Shown piece by piece: positions 26,451 through 37,254 of a stretch of DNA of 64,000 nucleotides (position 1 is the stretch's first letter; each line of letters begins with the position of its first letter). The position numbers and the translations under genes are program-made. The stretch covers positions 2,666,001-2,730,000 of the forward strand of contig CM074134.1 in the NCBI GenBank assembly GCA_037178625.1, written 5' to 3'. Origin of the DNA: Skeletonema tropicum (taxonomy: Eukaryota; Bacillariophyta; Thalassiosirophyceae; Thalassiosirales; Thalassiosiraceae). The notes under the pieces were generated by a model, which made no database searches, was not told the DNA's origin, and worked only from the letters and a program-made list of their open reading frames with translations.

Positions 26451-29400
26451 TACCCTTGCGCACTTGCATGCTTTTTACCTCGAGTCTCCATTTTTTTCGA
26501 TTTTTAAAAATGTTCGTTTCTTGTAAAGTTTAACACGGTAGCCCCCATACTAAATGGGACCCCTCTGCCATCAAGGCCGAGTTGGAGAAGGGTCGGATCT
26601 GACGCCGCAACTCGATGCCACTATGCCATACGAGGCTGGGAGACCCTTCAGGACCGGGCTGTGCGACCTTGGTCACCGAGATATCGTCATTTGAATTTAT
26701 GAATTTCCCCATTTCGTGTCGGCTGGGCATCTCTTGTGTATTGTGTTCGTAGGTGTCCTTTGTGTGGCCTACGAAGCCAAAATATGAGTAGTAATGCATT
26801 AGTGTTATTAACTATGACTTATTGGCTCTTTTGTCAGCTCGAATCTCTCGCTGCTTCACGTAGAGTTGCTTCATCATTTCAGATTTTGGTTTGATGTAAT
26901 TCGGAGGCTTGTCTCCTGCAGCAGCTTCTCCAGCTTCGACCATGTCCAGCAATGCTTCATTCCTGAGCAATTTGGTTTTCTCTCCTATCTTTGCTTCAGT
27001 CACTGGTAGACTCAATTTGTATTCGATCTTACGTTCAACAATCTCTGCGTTGACATGTGGCTCGTGTCCGGCTTTTTTTGTCAAAATCGAAAATAGAATG
27101 CCACCATCCATGTCTGGAGTAAGTTGTACACTGCTGGGTGCTTCCGACTTGGTAATACTCCTCTTCTTTTTCGTTGCATCTTTGACCTTATTGACTAACT
27201 TTTTCTTGTCTTTGGTGCTCTGCCTAGACTCATCACTTTGAAGGAATGTGTAGAGCTCGTTTCTCTGTTCTCTACCGAGTTCCACAAAAGCCTTCTCGAG
27301 AGTCTTTATAAATGAGTCCGTGTAAGGGGAATGCATATTGATTCTTCTACTGCCCCAAACTCTCTGGATTTTATCCTTCTCCACCTTTGTCTTTTTCGTC
27401 GCACGAAACTCTAATTTTGATTGCATATTGAGGTCGCGTATAAGATAAGAATGTGCCGTTGCACGGTCGGATCCTCTCCCTTCTCCGACGCCTGTTTTGC
27501 GGACAAATCCAGCATTTTGAACATGATTCTCCACCCCTTGTCCGTGACAACAATGTGGAGCAATCCTTTTGTGGACATAATCAAGAAGAGGATGAAATCA
27601 TGCTTCGAACCGTCCTGTCCGACAGGCCATGTCTGATCGTCAAATATATCGACTGCTGCTAGATCGCGCGGTATTGCTGCCATCCTCCGCAAGAATTCCA
27701 TGTTGTCTTGAACCTACGGGATCTTCAACATTTCGAATGGATTGACCTCTCCTGTGAGATATTCCATACAATCATCAATCTTGATCTTGATTGGTGGCAA
27801 GTCTCCTTCATTGTGGTCAAGTACTATTTCCTTCGTACTAAAACGATGACGGAACCATTCATCATCATCTCCAACATCTACTTCCCCACGATCTTCTGCG
27901 GCTAAAAGCCACGCTGCGTACTCACGGGCGAGTTCGGGGTGTCCACCCATCATACACGGGAGCAAACGAGCAGTATTTGGTGCACCTTTATTTGTTGCTG
28001 CTGTATCTGATTTTCTCACACAGCTTGCAATATGCTTGTTGAATTGGGAGCGGTAGTTCTCAAAGAAGACTTCTTCGGCTCTACGAAAGAACGCTTTTCC
28101 GCCATCTTTGATTTCGTCTCTGAAGCCGTCACACGCATCTGGAAACTTATTGACTACCTCCTGGTACTCTGCAAATGCTGGATCGTTTTTCCAACCGCCT
28201 TCCTCCTCCAACTGCTTGAGATCCCTGTGCATAGCATATACTCTCTCCGGATACAGACGAGCCACGTGGCCGAAGCTATCCTTGCCAAACTTTAAATCAT
28301 GGTGCATCATGAAAGCAAAATGTCTTTCAAAGAATGACTTGCCAAATGCCAGAATCCAGAGACCTTGGGCATAGAGGGTCGGAGGAATGTCATTTTGCTC
28401 GGTGTTGTCTCCATCCAGGAGAATGTCGTATCCATCCTGTGATGGCCTGGTATTCATATGCCCAAGAAGAGATTCTGCGTACGATGCGAGAAGTGAGCTC
28501 TTTTGTTTGAGTGTACTTTGTTTAACTGTCACGGCAAGGAAGTATATTGACGTCCAATTTTTGACGAAGACCTTAAGCGTTTTCATAACTAAATATAGAT
28601 GCACAAATTGAAGTGTGTGTGTGAGAGAGAGAGAGATCACGAGAAAGAAAGGAAATAGAGCATACATCTCTCACCTGACGTCCATCTAGAGAAGACTGGG
28701 TCCGTCACATTTTTGAAATGTGCGCTCATGGCTTCTTGCAGCGTTTCCTCGTCGCCTTCTTCAATTACAGTCATCAAGCTCGTAATGGTCGCTTCGAAGT
28801 TGTCTTTGTTGTTTGATAGCTTCAGCGGCACTCTGGGCAGTGTGCCCGCTCATATCCATGTCAAGACACAATTGTTTGATGACACGATTTCCATCTTTAT
28901 CAATTCCTCCCCATCTGATTAGCTTCACTTTTGACCTCTCCAGCGGCACATGATTGTGCTTATTGGTACATGCAATTGCTCATAACTACAATATTTACCG
29001 AGAAGACTATCATCTTTTACGAAGTGAGCGATCGCTTTATGTAGAGCGGAATGACTGCTATTGTTGAATTGAATGCCACTCATAATACACTCCCCACACC
29101 ACCCCTTGGTAGAGACATAAAATAAATAATGCCAACTGCTTTGAAAATAATAGATTATGAGGGCGGATACGGCACGGTCGCCCCCTTCCGTATGTTGACA
29201 ACAGAGGACGAAACCCACCACTTCTCTATCTGGGCCAAAGGACACCTACGAACACAATACACAAGAGATGCCCAGCCGACACGAAATGGGGAAATTCATA
29301 AATTCAAATGACGATATCTCGGTGACCAAGGTCGCACAGCCCGGTCCTGAAGGGTCTCCCAGCCTCGTATATATGGCATAGCGGCATCGAGTTGCGGCGT

Positions 29401-29558
29401 CAGATCCGACCCTTCTATTCTCCAACTCGCGGCCTTGATGGCAGAGGGGTCCCATTTAGTATGGGGGCTACCGTGTTAAACTTTACAAGAAACGAACATT
29501 TTTAAAAATCGAAAAAAATGGAGACTCGAGGTAAAAAGCATGCAAGTGCGCAAGGGTA
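26451..29558. mobile_element. 3.1-kb DNA transposon with about 325-bp terminal inverted repeats, decayed
   Basis: The left end (26451 to about 26772) and the right end (about 29240 to 29558) are reverse complements with only a few differences; outermost sequence TACCCTTGCGCACTTGCATG. Both flanks have TACTT (26446-26450 and 29559-29563), a possible 5-bp duplication. The interior holds several minus-strand coding pieces of one transposase-like protein family. Such long TIRs are unusual for the other elements in this window. The superfamily is not clear. Confidence 0.82.
26812..29245 (-). pseudogene. Fragmented transposon-encoded protein
   Basis: Minus-strand frames in order from the 5' side: 28925-29245 (WCGECIMSGIQFNNSSHSAL), 28761-28949 (RWGGIDKDGNRVIKQLCLDM then SGHTAQSAAEAI), 28637-28831 (HFKNVTDPVFSRWTSG), 27714-28667 (long helical part, LYAQGLWILAFGKSFFERHF), 27411-27701, and 26812-27534 (Lys-rich C-terminus). 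The LD(x)D(x)SGHTA motif begins the catalytic core in a family of protist transposon proteins, but the segment that normally follows, with a Gly-rich DSGGGG, is absent. A GT-AG intron at 28589-28674 would join two of the pieces (both sides read WTS). Several frame changes remain, so the gene looks dead. Family assignment rests on memory of related diatom ORFs and is tentative. Confidence 0.55.
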
Positions 29559-29563
29559 TACTT

Positions 29564-30226
29564 CTATCGCGTGGCCAATAGCCTACAAGTGCATAGGTAT
29601 GCCAACCTTATGCCAACCATTAAGACGGCCATATCTCCAAAAGTATGATAGTCACAACATCTGACGAGATGTAGAATCAGATTCCGGATTCCGTTGCGAT
29701 CTACTGTATGGCTGACGAAAGATGAATTCCCAGGATCTGAGAAGTGTAAATTTTTGGATGACACAAACATGACAGATATTTTCACCTCATTTTTAAATAT
29801 ATGACATTATGAAAACTGACACCTCGTGCTGTGACGCGCCAAATTTTTCTTCGCCAATTTCATTCAATCAAACATACCATCACCTAGCACAGGTGACAAG
29901 AGGAGTGCGGACTTGCCACTGAACTAGAGATACCTAGACTGCACTCCTCTTATTACCTAAAATGGGCAAGTTCAGATCCAGCTTGCCCAGTAAACAGCTC
30001 CTGAATACCATCCTAAACTAATCACTTATTTATCTTGTGTTAAAAAAAAAAAATACAAATTCAGTTCAATGAACAAACAAAAACAACAGAACATGAACAT
30101 GATGATGGTGTTTGCCCTCTAAAGGCTCAGCCATCTAACTGACACAAGAAGTAGTAAATAGCTGGACAACGTGAGCGAGCAAGTCGCAATTAACACGGTA
30201 GGCAAATTATAAAGATCAATAAGATC
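29564..30226. other. Intergenic region without a supported gene
   Basis: AT-rich, with an A12 tract near 30041. It is the likely promoter region of the KOW-repeat gene. No recognisable gene. Confidence 0.45.
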
Positions 30227-31801
30227 ATGAGCAAAAGTTCTCGCAGGAAAAGTGCACAAGCACTTGCCAAGAAGGTTTGGGGCATTATGGTGCTCAAAAA
30301 CAAGGATCAAAAGAAGAGTAGTGTTAGCGTGAGGTCAAGCATCAGCGATGATACGTCCAAAGATGATGATAATAGGTTCACTATGTCTGTTTCTAGTCAA
30401 GATTCTTCAAGTCACTCACTGGAACAACCTCAGGCAGCTGGTCTTGATGAATTTATTGAAGTGAGTAAAATTGATGAAGATGAAGATGAGAGCTACTGCT
30501 TATTGTCACAAAGCGTAGACGCCGCAGAAAGTAATCAAGACGTTACAGAACACGGACAGCATGATCATGATGATGCCGATGGCGAAGAAGTAAAAGAAAC
30601 TAACTCACTTCCACTGACAGTACTGCAAGTAAATCTTGAGTCTGTACAGGGAGAAGATAGCGTACGCGGAGGAGTTAGCAAGGAGGAATCAGAACATTGG
30701 ATGGAGGTATTGACATTGAATGATAACACACCATGTCTGTCTCAAGATGAGGAGGACGCCAGTACTTTGACACAATCGCAAGGCATTGATCAACAATTTG
30801 AAGAGAGTAAAATTGAAGAAGATGATTATAGCTGCTGCTTGTCTCAAGGCATAGATCCTGTAGAAAGCAATCAAGACGTTACAGAACACGGACAGCATGA
30901 GCCTGATGATGCCGATAGCGAAGAAATGAAACACACTAACTCACTACCAGTGACAGTACTGCAAGTAAACCTTGATGAGTCTGTACAGGGAGAAGGTAGC
31001 GTACGCAAAGGAGTTAGGGGCAAGGTGGAATCAGAAGATTGGTTGGAGACAATGACATTGGAAGACAAAACATCAAGTCCTTCTCGAGATGAGGAGGACG
31101 CACGCACTTCGACACAATCACAAGGCATTGCTCAACATCTATGCTTAGAGGAGGCCAATGAAGAGAATGCCTTCGTAGAAGGCGCTACTGTTCACATCAT
31201 CAAGGGAACAAATAGAGGAAAATGTGGCATCATATCAAGAGTGACAAGCAAATGTGTCTTCATATCGATCAGTGGCTTTGATAAAGATGTCCGAAAGACC
31301 AAATCAAACGAATTCTTGAAGATTGCTGATCACAAAGAAATCAATAACACACATTACGATTCTTATCCACAAGAACAAGAGGATTTTGTTGAAGGTAACT
31401 TGGTTCGAATCAAAAAAGGAGTACACAAAAATTGCGATGGTATTATCTCTCGTGTCACCGAAAAATGTGTGTATGTATCAATCAGAGGCTTGTCCAAAGA
31501 TGTAAGAAAGAAGAAATCAACAGAGTTCTTGGAGTTACTAAACGATAGCGTAGACTGTGCACCACAAGATGTTGACGAGCAAGCAAGCTCAGCGGAAAGC
31601 AGTGAAGTGAACGTCTTCGTCGTTGGCAAACGGGTAATGATAATCAAAGGGACCCGTGTGGGAGAATGTGGTGTCATTTCACGTGTGACCAACAAATCTG
31701 CGTATGTGTCAATCGAAAACATGCCCAAAGACATTCGGAAAACGAAATCAGATCAATTCTTGCAGATAGTCAATCCAGTTGACCAAAATTCTCTCAAGTG
31801 A
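30227..31801 (+). CDS. KOW-like repeat protein, 524 aa
   Basis: The N-terminal 310 residues are acidic and low in complexity, with an internal duplication: SNQDVTEHGQHDHDDADGEE and SNQDVTEHGQHEPDDADSEE are each followed by a similar NSLPxTVLQVNL stretch. The C-terminal 210 residues contain three repeats of about 50 residues: FVEGATVHIIKGTNRGKCG near 316, FVEGNLVRIKKGVHKNCDG near 385, and FVVGKRVMIIKGTRVGECG near 463, each followed by IISRVTxKxxxxSI and VRKxKSxxFL. G-x-x-V-x-I-x-x-G-T-x-x-x-x-G is the KOW pattern, a small SH3-like barrel that binds RNA or ribosomal and transcription factors. Lys-rich N-terminus (SKSSRRKSAQALAKK). The last 60 bp of the gene are duplicated at about 60905. Function is inferred only at domain level. 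Confidence 0.68.
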   Translation: MSKSSRRKSAQALAKKVWGIMVLKNKDQKKSSVSVRSSISDDTSKDDDNRFTMSVSSQDSSSHSLEQPQAAGLDEFIEVSKIDEDEDESYCLLSQSVDAAESNQDVTEHGQHDHDDADGEEVKETNSLPLTVLQVNLESVQGEDSVRGGVSKEESEHWMEVLTLNDNTPCLSQDEEDASTLTQSQGIDQQFEESKIEEDDYSCCLSQGIDPVESNQDVTEHGQHEPDDADSEEMKHTNSLPVTVLQVNLDESVQGEGSVRKGVRGKVESEDWLETMTLEDKTSSPSRDEEDARTSTQSQGIAQHLCLEEANEENAFVEGATVHIIKGTNRGKCGIISRVTSKCVFISISGFDKDVRKTKSNEFLKIADHKEINNTHYDSYPQEQEDFVEGNLVRIKKGVHKNCDGIISRVTEKCVYVSIRGLSKDVRKKKSTEFLELLNDSVDCAPQDVDEQASSAESSEVNVFVVGKRVMIIKGTRVGECGVISRVTNKSAYVSIENMPKDIRKTKSDQFLQIVNPVDQNSLK

Positions 31802-31855
31802 GCGTGAAGTGTAAAATAAATTTATGTACATGGTGACGAATAATACACTGTGACA

Positions 31856-33328
31856 TCAATCTGACAAAAGCTGATCCCAAAGAAAAGTATTCAGATCAAC
31901 TATTTCATCATCATCTGGTCTCCCACCGAGAGCTCTACACAGGCGCCGAGTCTCGTCGGAACCTACTCCAAAAAGAGATGATAATGGGCCAAAATTTCTG
32001 TCTTGAATCGCCTTGGTCGCCGCATTAATGGTATCTTGCGAGAACAAATAATTTTTTGTGGTGGGTGACTGAAGCCGCACTCGATAAACTTTAAATCCCG
32101 AATTATCAAGACGAACCAGCACAAGCAAATGATTGTCGGTTAAGAAATTGTACGAATCCTTCAGGATTTCTCTATCGATATTCTTATTGGGACGAGATCC
32201 ATCGAAGTATCCCCTCGATTCGGCAACTTTAATTATTTGTGGTGGAGTTCGCGATGCTGGAGCACTTCTGCCATTCTTATCTGAATTATAAAAGTCAAGC
32301 TCGAGAAGTAGATCGCCTTTACTCTTACCAGTTTCATTTGAAACTTTGACGATCTCTTTTAATATACCCACATAGTTCTTTTGGACGAAAATACTCACAC
32401 TTTCCTCGTTAACTTCCTTTGGAAAGTCTGCTCGTTTCTCAATCGAGCTTGTATATGACGCGATCATACGCAGTTTGCCCACCACAGGGTGACGATTAAG
32501 TGATGATCTACCCAAGATTTCTTTGCAGGCCTTTCCACACGGTTGATCCTCAGTGAATTTCTCTTCAATGAGTAAAATGCAATCAAGTAAATCGTCGTAA
32601 CATTTCAAAACTACAGGATTGCTCATCGGACTTACGACTGAAAGACGAATAAACTGTTCCAACATTCCGCAAGACTCCAACTCGGCAAATGCCTTGGCTG
32701 TCCTTGTTCGGATGCCTTCATGAACTAGCGTGGAGGATACGAAATTGGCCACAATCATCGTAACCATCTCTGCCGCATCCTCGTTCATAGAAGAGGGGGT
32801 CGATGCAAACCTTGCCACTGTGCCATAGAGATCCGTCTCTAGTGCTAGCCTGGCTGGTTTCCGTTGCGTCAGCAGTACCATGAGACTCTGCAACAGCGCT
32901 CTCTCATTAGGATATTTCAAATTACCCGTCCTCGCCCAATTAGAGCTGGCTTCTGTCATCCGACCAATCTCCACCAACACATGATCGAAATACAGTTTCA
33001 CTTCGTGCAGAGGAATGTCGTCGATCACATCATAATCAGCATTCTGAGCAAGTTGTGAGGTCACGGTATACATGGCGCTTATCATATTAATCTCCTGTTG
33101 AGTAGGTTTCTTGTTGCGGCGTTCATAGATGCTATCACATACTACTGTTATTTTTCCAATGTTTTGACTGAAAAATCTACACGGGCTGTGAGCGAAGCCA
33201 AGATCGTTAGGATCTCTAGTAACGCCTTGGAGAATGAATTGGTTGGCACCCTCTTTTGTTCCTATGTTGACGGACCGACCGTCTTGTAAATTTATGTTGA
33301 TGCAGTTATTCCTCTGGCTGATGGACAT
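31856..33328 (-). CDS. Hypothetical protein, 490 aa
   Basis: Not recognised. The first 60 residues are mostly beta-like (NNCININLQDGRSVNIGTKE; ANQFILQGVTRDPNDLGFAH). Residues 75-320 look all-helical, with many Leu/Ile heptads (ALLQSLMVLLTQRKPARLAL; EMVTMIVANFVSSTLVHEGI), which could be an ARM/HEAT-like solenoid. The C-terminus ends DLNTFLWDQLLSD. No signal peptide. It is convergent with the KOW gene; their stop codons are only 57 bp apart. The final 13 codons are copied, with changes, at about 60989-61028. Its single long frame and lack of transposon termini suggest a host gene. Confidence 0.6.
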   Translation of the reverse strand: MSISQRNNCININLQDGRSVNIGTKEGANQFILQGVTRDPNDLGFAHSPCRFFSQNIGKITVVCDSIYERRNKKPTQQEINMISAMYTVTSQLAQNADYDVIDDIPLHEVKLYFDHVLVEIGRMTEASSNWARTGNLKYPNERALLQSLMVLLTQRKPARLALETDLYGTVARFASTPSSMNEDAAEMVTMIVANFVSSTLVHEGIRTRTAKAFAELESCGMLEQFIRLSVVSPMSNPVVLKCYDDLLDCILLIEEKFTEDQPCGKACKEILGRSSLNRHPVVGKLRMIASYTSSIEKRADFPKEVNEESVSIFVQKNYVGILKEIVKVSNETGKSKGDLLLELDFYNSDKNGRSAPASRTPPQIIKVAESRGYFDGSRPNKNIDREILKDSYNFLTDNHLLVLVRLDNSGFKVYRVRLQSPTTKNYLFSQDTINAATKAIQDRNFGPLSSLFGVGSDETRRLCRALGGRPDDDEIVDLNTFLWDQLLSD

Positions 33329-33726
33329 ATTGATGCTGTCTGGAAGTGTATATGATACAGAATTCTTAAATGGGCCCTGATACGATGGTATACGCAGCAG
33401 ACCGCAGAGACCAAGATGACTTTTTAGCAGTATTTTTGTTGTTGCTGGCTACATCAACGGGCTTGATTGGGTCACGAGGCACACTTCACCGACGGCAGCA
33501 CCAGTTCAATCAATTATGTACACACCACAAGATGGTGAGTACGCAATCTTCGCAATACAAGAGTACCACGGTCAAGATCTCTTTTTGAGAACACACTTTC
33601 GTAGCCCTGAGCGTAGGAATTGGTATCCAATATGGCGGCCTTGGAAGTTGCCCTTCTGATCGATGAAGATATTATCCTCAGATTTCATCAAAAGGAAGTC
33701 CATCGAGTTCGAAGTAGTGCACTGAG
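33329..33726. other. Divergent intergenic region with a small unassigned ORF
   Basis: Lies between the 490-aa gene (-) and the peptidase gene (+). It holds a 72-codon ORF (33370-33588) with AVFLLLLATSTGL and a possible donor site ATGGTGAGT at 33532, so an exon of an unrecognised gene is possible; not called. Confidence 0.35.
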
Positions 33727-35798
33727 ATGCCACCACGCTTCTTCGCCGCCCTCTCCCTAGTCGTAGCCGTCACATCTACCCTCCCATCTGCAGGATTTTC
33801 GGCTTCTTCTTCCTGCCAAGCTACTGCTACCATCATGAATCCGGCTGCCGAAAGTACAGATTTACCCCGCTGGGATTTGAGTAGATTTGGATTTCCGTCT
33901 CCATTCTCGGAAGAGATTGATTCTCATCTCGAAGAGACTGCCAAGCTTGCGGAGGCATTTAAGGTGAGAACAGCTCTTGATCTGCACCAGAAACGAAATG
34001 GTCATAATTATATGTGTTCCTACATATCCTTTTCCCTTTTCCTCTCTCATTACTTTACTCTCCAGGCCAAATATGAGGGAAAATTGGGAGAACTCTCCCT
34101 TCGCTCGGCTATTCAAGAGTACGAAGAGATCAGCAAGAGAAAAACTCTTGTTAGTTCTTATCTACACCTATCCTACGATGTCAGCCTCGACGATGATAAT
34201 CTGAAGAAACGAAAGGGCAGATTGTCTCAACGACAATCTGAAATATACGGTGATAATCTCGAATGGTTTAGTTTGGATGTTGCCGAGCTAGATGATGCCA
34301 TCCTTACGTCACAATACGAAAATGACCCAAGTTTGACCGAATTCAAATCCTTCATCGATGAGTTGCGTCGACAGAAGCCACATAATCTTAGCAAAGATGT
34401 GGAGAGAGCACTGACTGTTCGATCTCCGTATGTTGGCACTAGGCCATTGGTTTCGTTCTTTGATAAGGAGTTGTCGCTAATGCGCTTCAAGCTTGACGAA
34501 GATGGGGAGGAAGTGAATATGGAAGTTCTGCTAAGCAGGATGCAATCATCCAATGATGCTGCTGTGCGTGCCAAATGTCTAAAGGTGTTGAACGATGGAC
34601 TTGCTGGATCTGTTTCTCGCACTGCTGCTCTCAGTCTTTCGTCTGTGTCAGGTGGATGGCTCATTGAAAATAAGGAGAGGAATTATACCAATCTACGATC
34701 TCGTAGAAATCTTGACAACAATTGCCCAGATGAGGTTGTTGAATCTCTTCTAGTTGGTGTACGCTCGGCTGGCATTCCTCTCTGCAAGCGATTCTACACT
34801 CTCAAAAATGCATTCTTCAAAACACTCAGGGTCTAGAAAAGTTTCGTTGGTCGGATCGGAATGCTCCAATCGATATTGGAGGAGCTGTGTCAAATGATAA
34901 GATTGGTTGGGATGCAGCTGTCGACATGGTGAAAAAGGGTTACAATCAGTTTAGTCCCAAAATGGCAGAGATGTTTATGTCTATGGTCGATGAAAAGCGC
35001 ATCGACGTGCCAGCTGCAAATGGAAAGAAAGGTGGTGCCTACTGTGCTGGAGTAGTCCCCGGAATCGGACCCTTCCAACTTCTCAACTTTGATGGGACCA
35101 AACAAGACGTGGCAACGCTAGCTCACGAGAGTGGTCATGGTGTGCACGACATCTTGGCATATCAACAGGGCTATCTTCAATACCACCCTCCTCTTACGCT
35201 TGCAGAAACGGCAAGTATCTTTGGAGAGATGATTGTCTTCCGAGACTTGCTCGCTCAGAGCTCCAGTAAAGAAGAAGAATTGACACTTCTCATGTCAAAG
35301 ATTGATGACGTAGTTAACTCGGTTGTTCGTCAGTGTTCATTCGATCGGTTTGAGGAGCTTGTGCATACTGCCAGAGAAAAGGGTGAATTAAGTGCCGATG
35401 AACTTGATGAGTTCTGGATGTCAGCTTTGAGAGAATACTACGGAAAAGAAGGTGATGCTGGTGGCGATTCCCCGTTTGATAGCTACGAAAATACCTCACA
35501 TTTGTGGTCGTATGTGCCACATTTCCATCATGTTCCCTTCTACGTCTACAGCTATGCCTTCGCGGATCTCGTTGTCGGCACATTGTACAACAACTTCTTG
35601 ACAAACAAAGAGGGATTTGAGGGAAGATTGCTTGCCTTACTCTCTGCCGGAGGGACGAAAGATTTTGCTGATGCTCTTGGACCATTTGGGCTTGATCCAA
35701 CTAGCTCTACTTTCTGGACAGAAGCCCTGACCGCTCATTTGGGTGAGCTTGTGAATGAAGCAGAAAAGATTGCAAAGGAGCTAGGTTATGTTGAGTGA
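33727..35798 (+). CDS. pepF: Oligoendopeptidase F (M3 metallopeptidase) with one frame break
   Basis: The first frame (33727-34836) and the second (open from before 34803 to 35798) together form one M3B peptidase of about 655 residues. The zinc site is HESGH in ATLAHESGHGVHD (about base 35122), followed downstream by ETASIFGEM with the third ligand Glu; upstream KKGGAYCAG and FQLLNFDGT are typical of PepF. These enzymes cleave short peptides. A 102-nt intron (33964-34065, GTGAGA...CTCCAG) interrupts AEAFK/AKYEGKLGEL; its length is a multiple of three with no stop, so the genomic frame stays open. The frames change near 34810-34840 (KNAFFKTLRV-stop against QNTQGLEKFRWSDRN), probably by a 1-nt indel. 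The N-terminus, AVTSTLPSAGFSASSS, looks like a signal peptide with Phe at the cleavage site, the diatom plastid-import pattern, so plastid location is plausible. Confidence 0.82.
33964..34065 (+). other. In-frame 102-nt intron in the peptidase gene
   Basis: AAG|GTGAGAACAG at the donor and TTTACTCTCCAG|GCC at the acceptor. Splicing joins the conserved LAEAFK to AKYEGKLGEL. Because 102 is divisible by three and there is no stop, retention would insert 34 residues. The intron and its flanks are copied at 36474-36590. Confidence 0.72.
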
Positions 35799-36473
35799 GA
35801 AAAAGGGTTGGAAAGAGTGTTTCGCCAGGAATATGAATATGACTGCTTGTATTCCGTATACTTCATCATTACGGCGAGACAACTTATTCAATACCTAAAT
35901 CAATAGAGATGTCCATTATTGTAGTTGCCTGCACGTTTGCGTCAGGGTTTCGACGGATAATACTTACTGCCGTACAGTCTCTACAATCGATCTCGATTTT
36001 TTCATTTTACGTAGGTAGCCGATGGCTACGATTCAAAGTGCACACACATCCTAGTTTAAACAATAGAGGTGTCGGGAGCATTGGATACGCCTCACGAGGC
36101 TCGTTCGTGATGGAGCACGTCTCTCACGGGGAGGTTTAGATCTTCGCCCTAAAATTCCCCTCATGGATAACGAAGCCCAGTGCATTTGTTTCTTCCAGTC
36201 TCTAAATGAATATTGTATTAAATGAAACGGATGCTTATTCTCCAAGCAATAAGCAACTGTATATCGTGATGATGTTCCCCAATAAAATGTATGAATGAAT
36301 AATCGACGGAGTATATTTCAGTACACACATCATCACCAGGTGAAATTCTGCACAATAGGTGGAATAGATTCTGCCCTCACATCATCCTCTCATCTTTACC
36401 ATCATCATCACCATCAGCTGTAGTAACAACCTCACTAATCACAGCAACATTATCTCCTCTAACCACAAAGAAA
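35556..36473. repeat. Segmental duplication, copy 1 (peptidase 3' end to LSM8 3' end)
   Basis: This stretch and 61036-61990 are almost the same sequence: peptidase 3' coding end, about 540 bp of 3' intergenic DNA, and the 3' part of LSM8. Copy 2 has an extra 49 bp (near 61498-61546) and other small differences. Copy 1 contains the full peptidase context but only a broken LSM8; copy 2 the reverse. Confidence 0.88.
36338..36473 (-). pseudogene. LSM8 3' fragment
   Basis: Matches the last 40-odd codons of the intact LSM8 gene at 61864-62166 (same ACAGCAACATTATCTCC and CTGCACAATAGGTGGAATAG stretches). The stop codon is altered (TGA to TGG), there are small indels in the Asp-rich stretch, and it ends abruptly at 36473, where peptidase sequence begins. 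It cannot encode a functional Sm-fold protein. Confidence 0.8.
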
Positions 36474-36870
36474 TTTAAGGTGAGAGTGAGAACAGCTCTT
36501 GATCTGCATCAGAAACGAAATGGTCATAATCATGAGTACATATCCTTTTCCCTTTTCCTGCTCTCTCATCACCTCATCTCCAGGCCAAGTATGAGGGAAA
36601 ATTGGGAGAACTCTCCCTTCGCTCGGCTATTCAAGAGTACGAAGAGATCAGCAAGAGAAAAACTATTGTTAGTTCTCATCTACAGCTTTCCTGCGATGTC
36701 AGCCTCGATGATGATAACCTGAAGCTGAAGCTGAAGATGAAGAAACGAAGAGCAAATTATCTCAATCTCAACGGCAATCCGAGATATGGTGATAATCTCG
36801 AATGGTTTAGTTTGGATGTTTGGATGTTGCCGAGCTAGATGATGCCATCCTTGAGTAAAGATGTGGAGAG
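36474..36870 (+). pseudogene. Peptidase (pepF) 5' fragment
   Basis: Begins at ATTTAAGGTGAGAG, equivalent to base 33956. It reproduces the intron and about 230 bp of exon 2 (AAATTGGGAGAACTCTCCC; GATAATCTCGAATGGTTTAG) with indels, then skips about 100 bp to the part equivalent to AGTAAAGATGTGGAGAGAGC and stops. No start codon region and no catalytic part. Confidence 0.82.
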
Positions 36871-37254
36871 CACACAACCCAAACTTTCTGACCACACGTG
36901 GCACTTTGCACAACCATGGCGGAGACAGCTGCTATGCTCTAGAGAGCGGAAAGACGGCGCCGGCATCACCACCAACCGAAGGCAACGATCTCGTGGACCG
37001 AAATGATCATGGGAACGAGGAAGGTAGGCGTTCCGAGGCAGGAGTTCCGAGCTTTACAGCTGTTAGCAAATCTTGGCGGATAATCGCAGAATTTTTATTC
37101 CTACGTACAAACGTACTGAAAGCCCCTTAACTGGGGAGCTACTCTACCCGTAAAAGTTCCGTCTTTATCAATTGCGAACAACAACCGGACCATGGTAAAT
37201 AATGCCTCGTATGCCATATTCCACCAAGAGACATAAATGAACATTGTCCTATGT
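36871..37254. other. Intergenic region without a supported gene
   Basis: Left flank of the large transposase gene. It contains ATTCCTACGTA at about 37093-37103. The same motif in opposite sense stands on the other flank at 40813-40824, which makes it a candidate terminus of that element, but the similarity is only about 11 bp. Confidence 0.4.
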
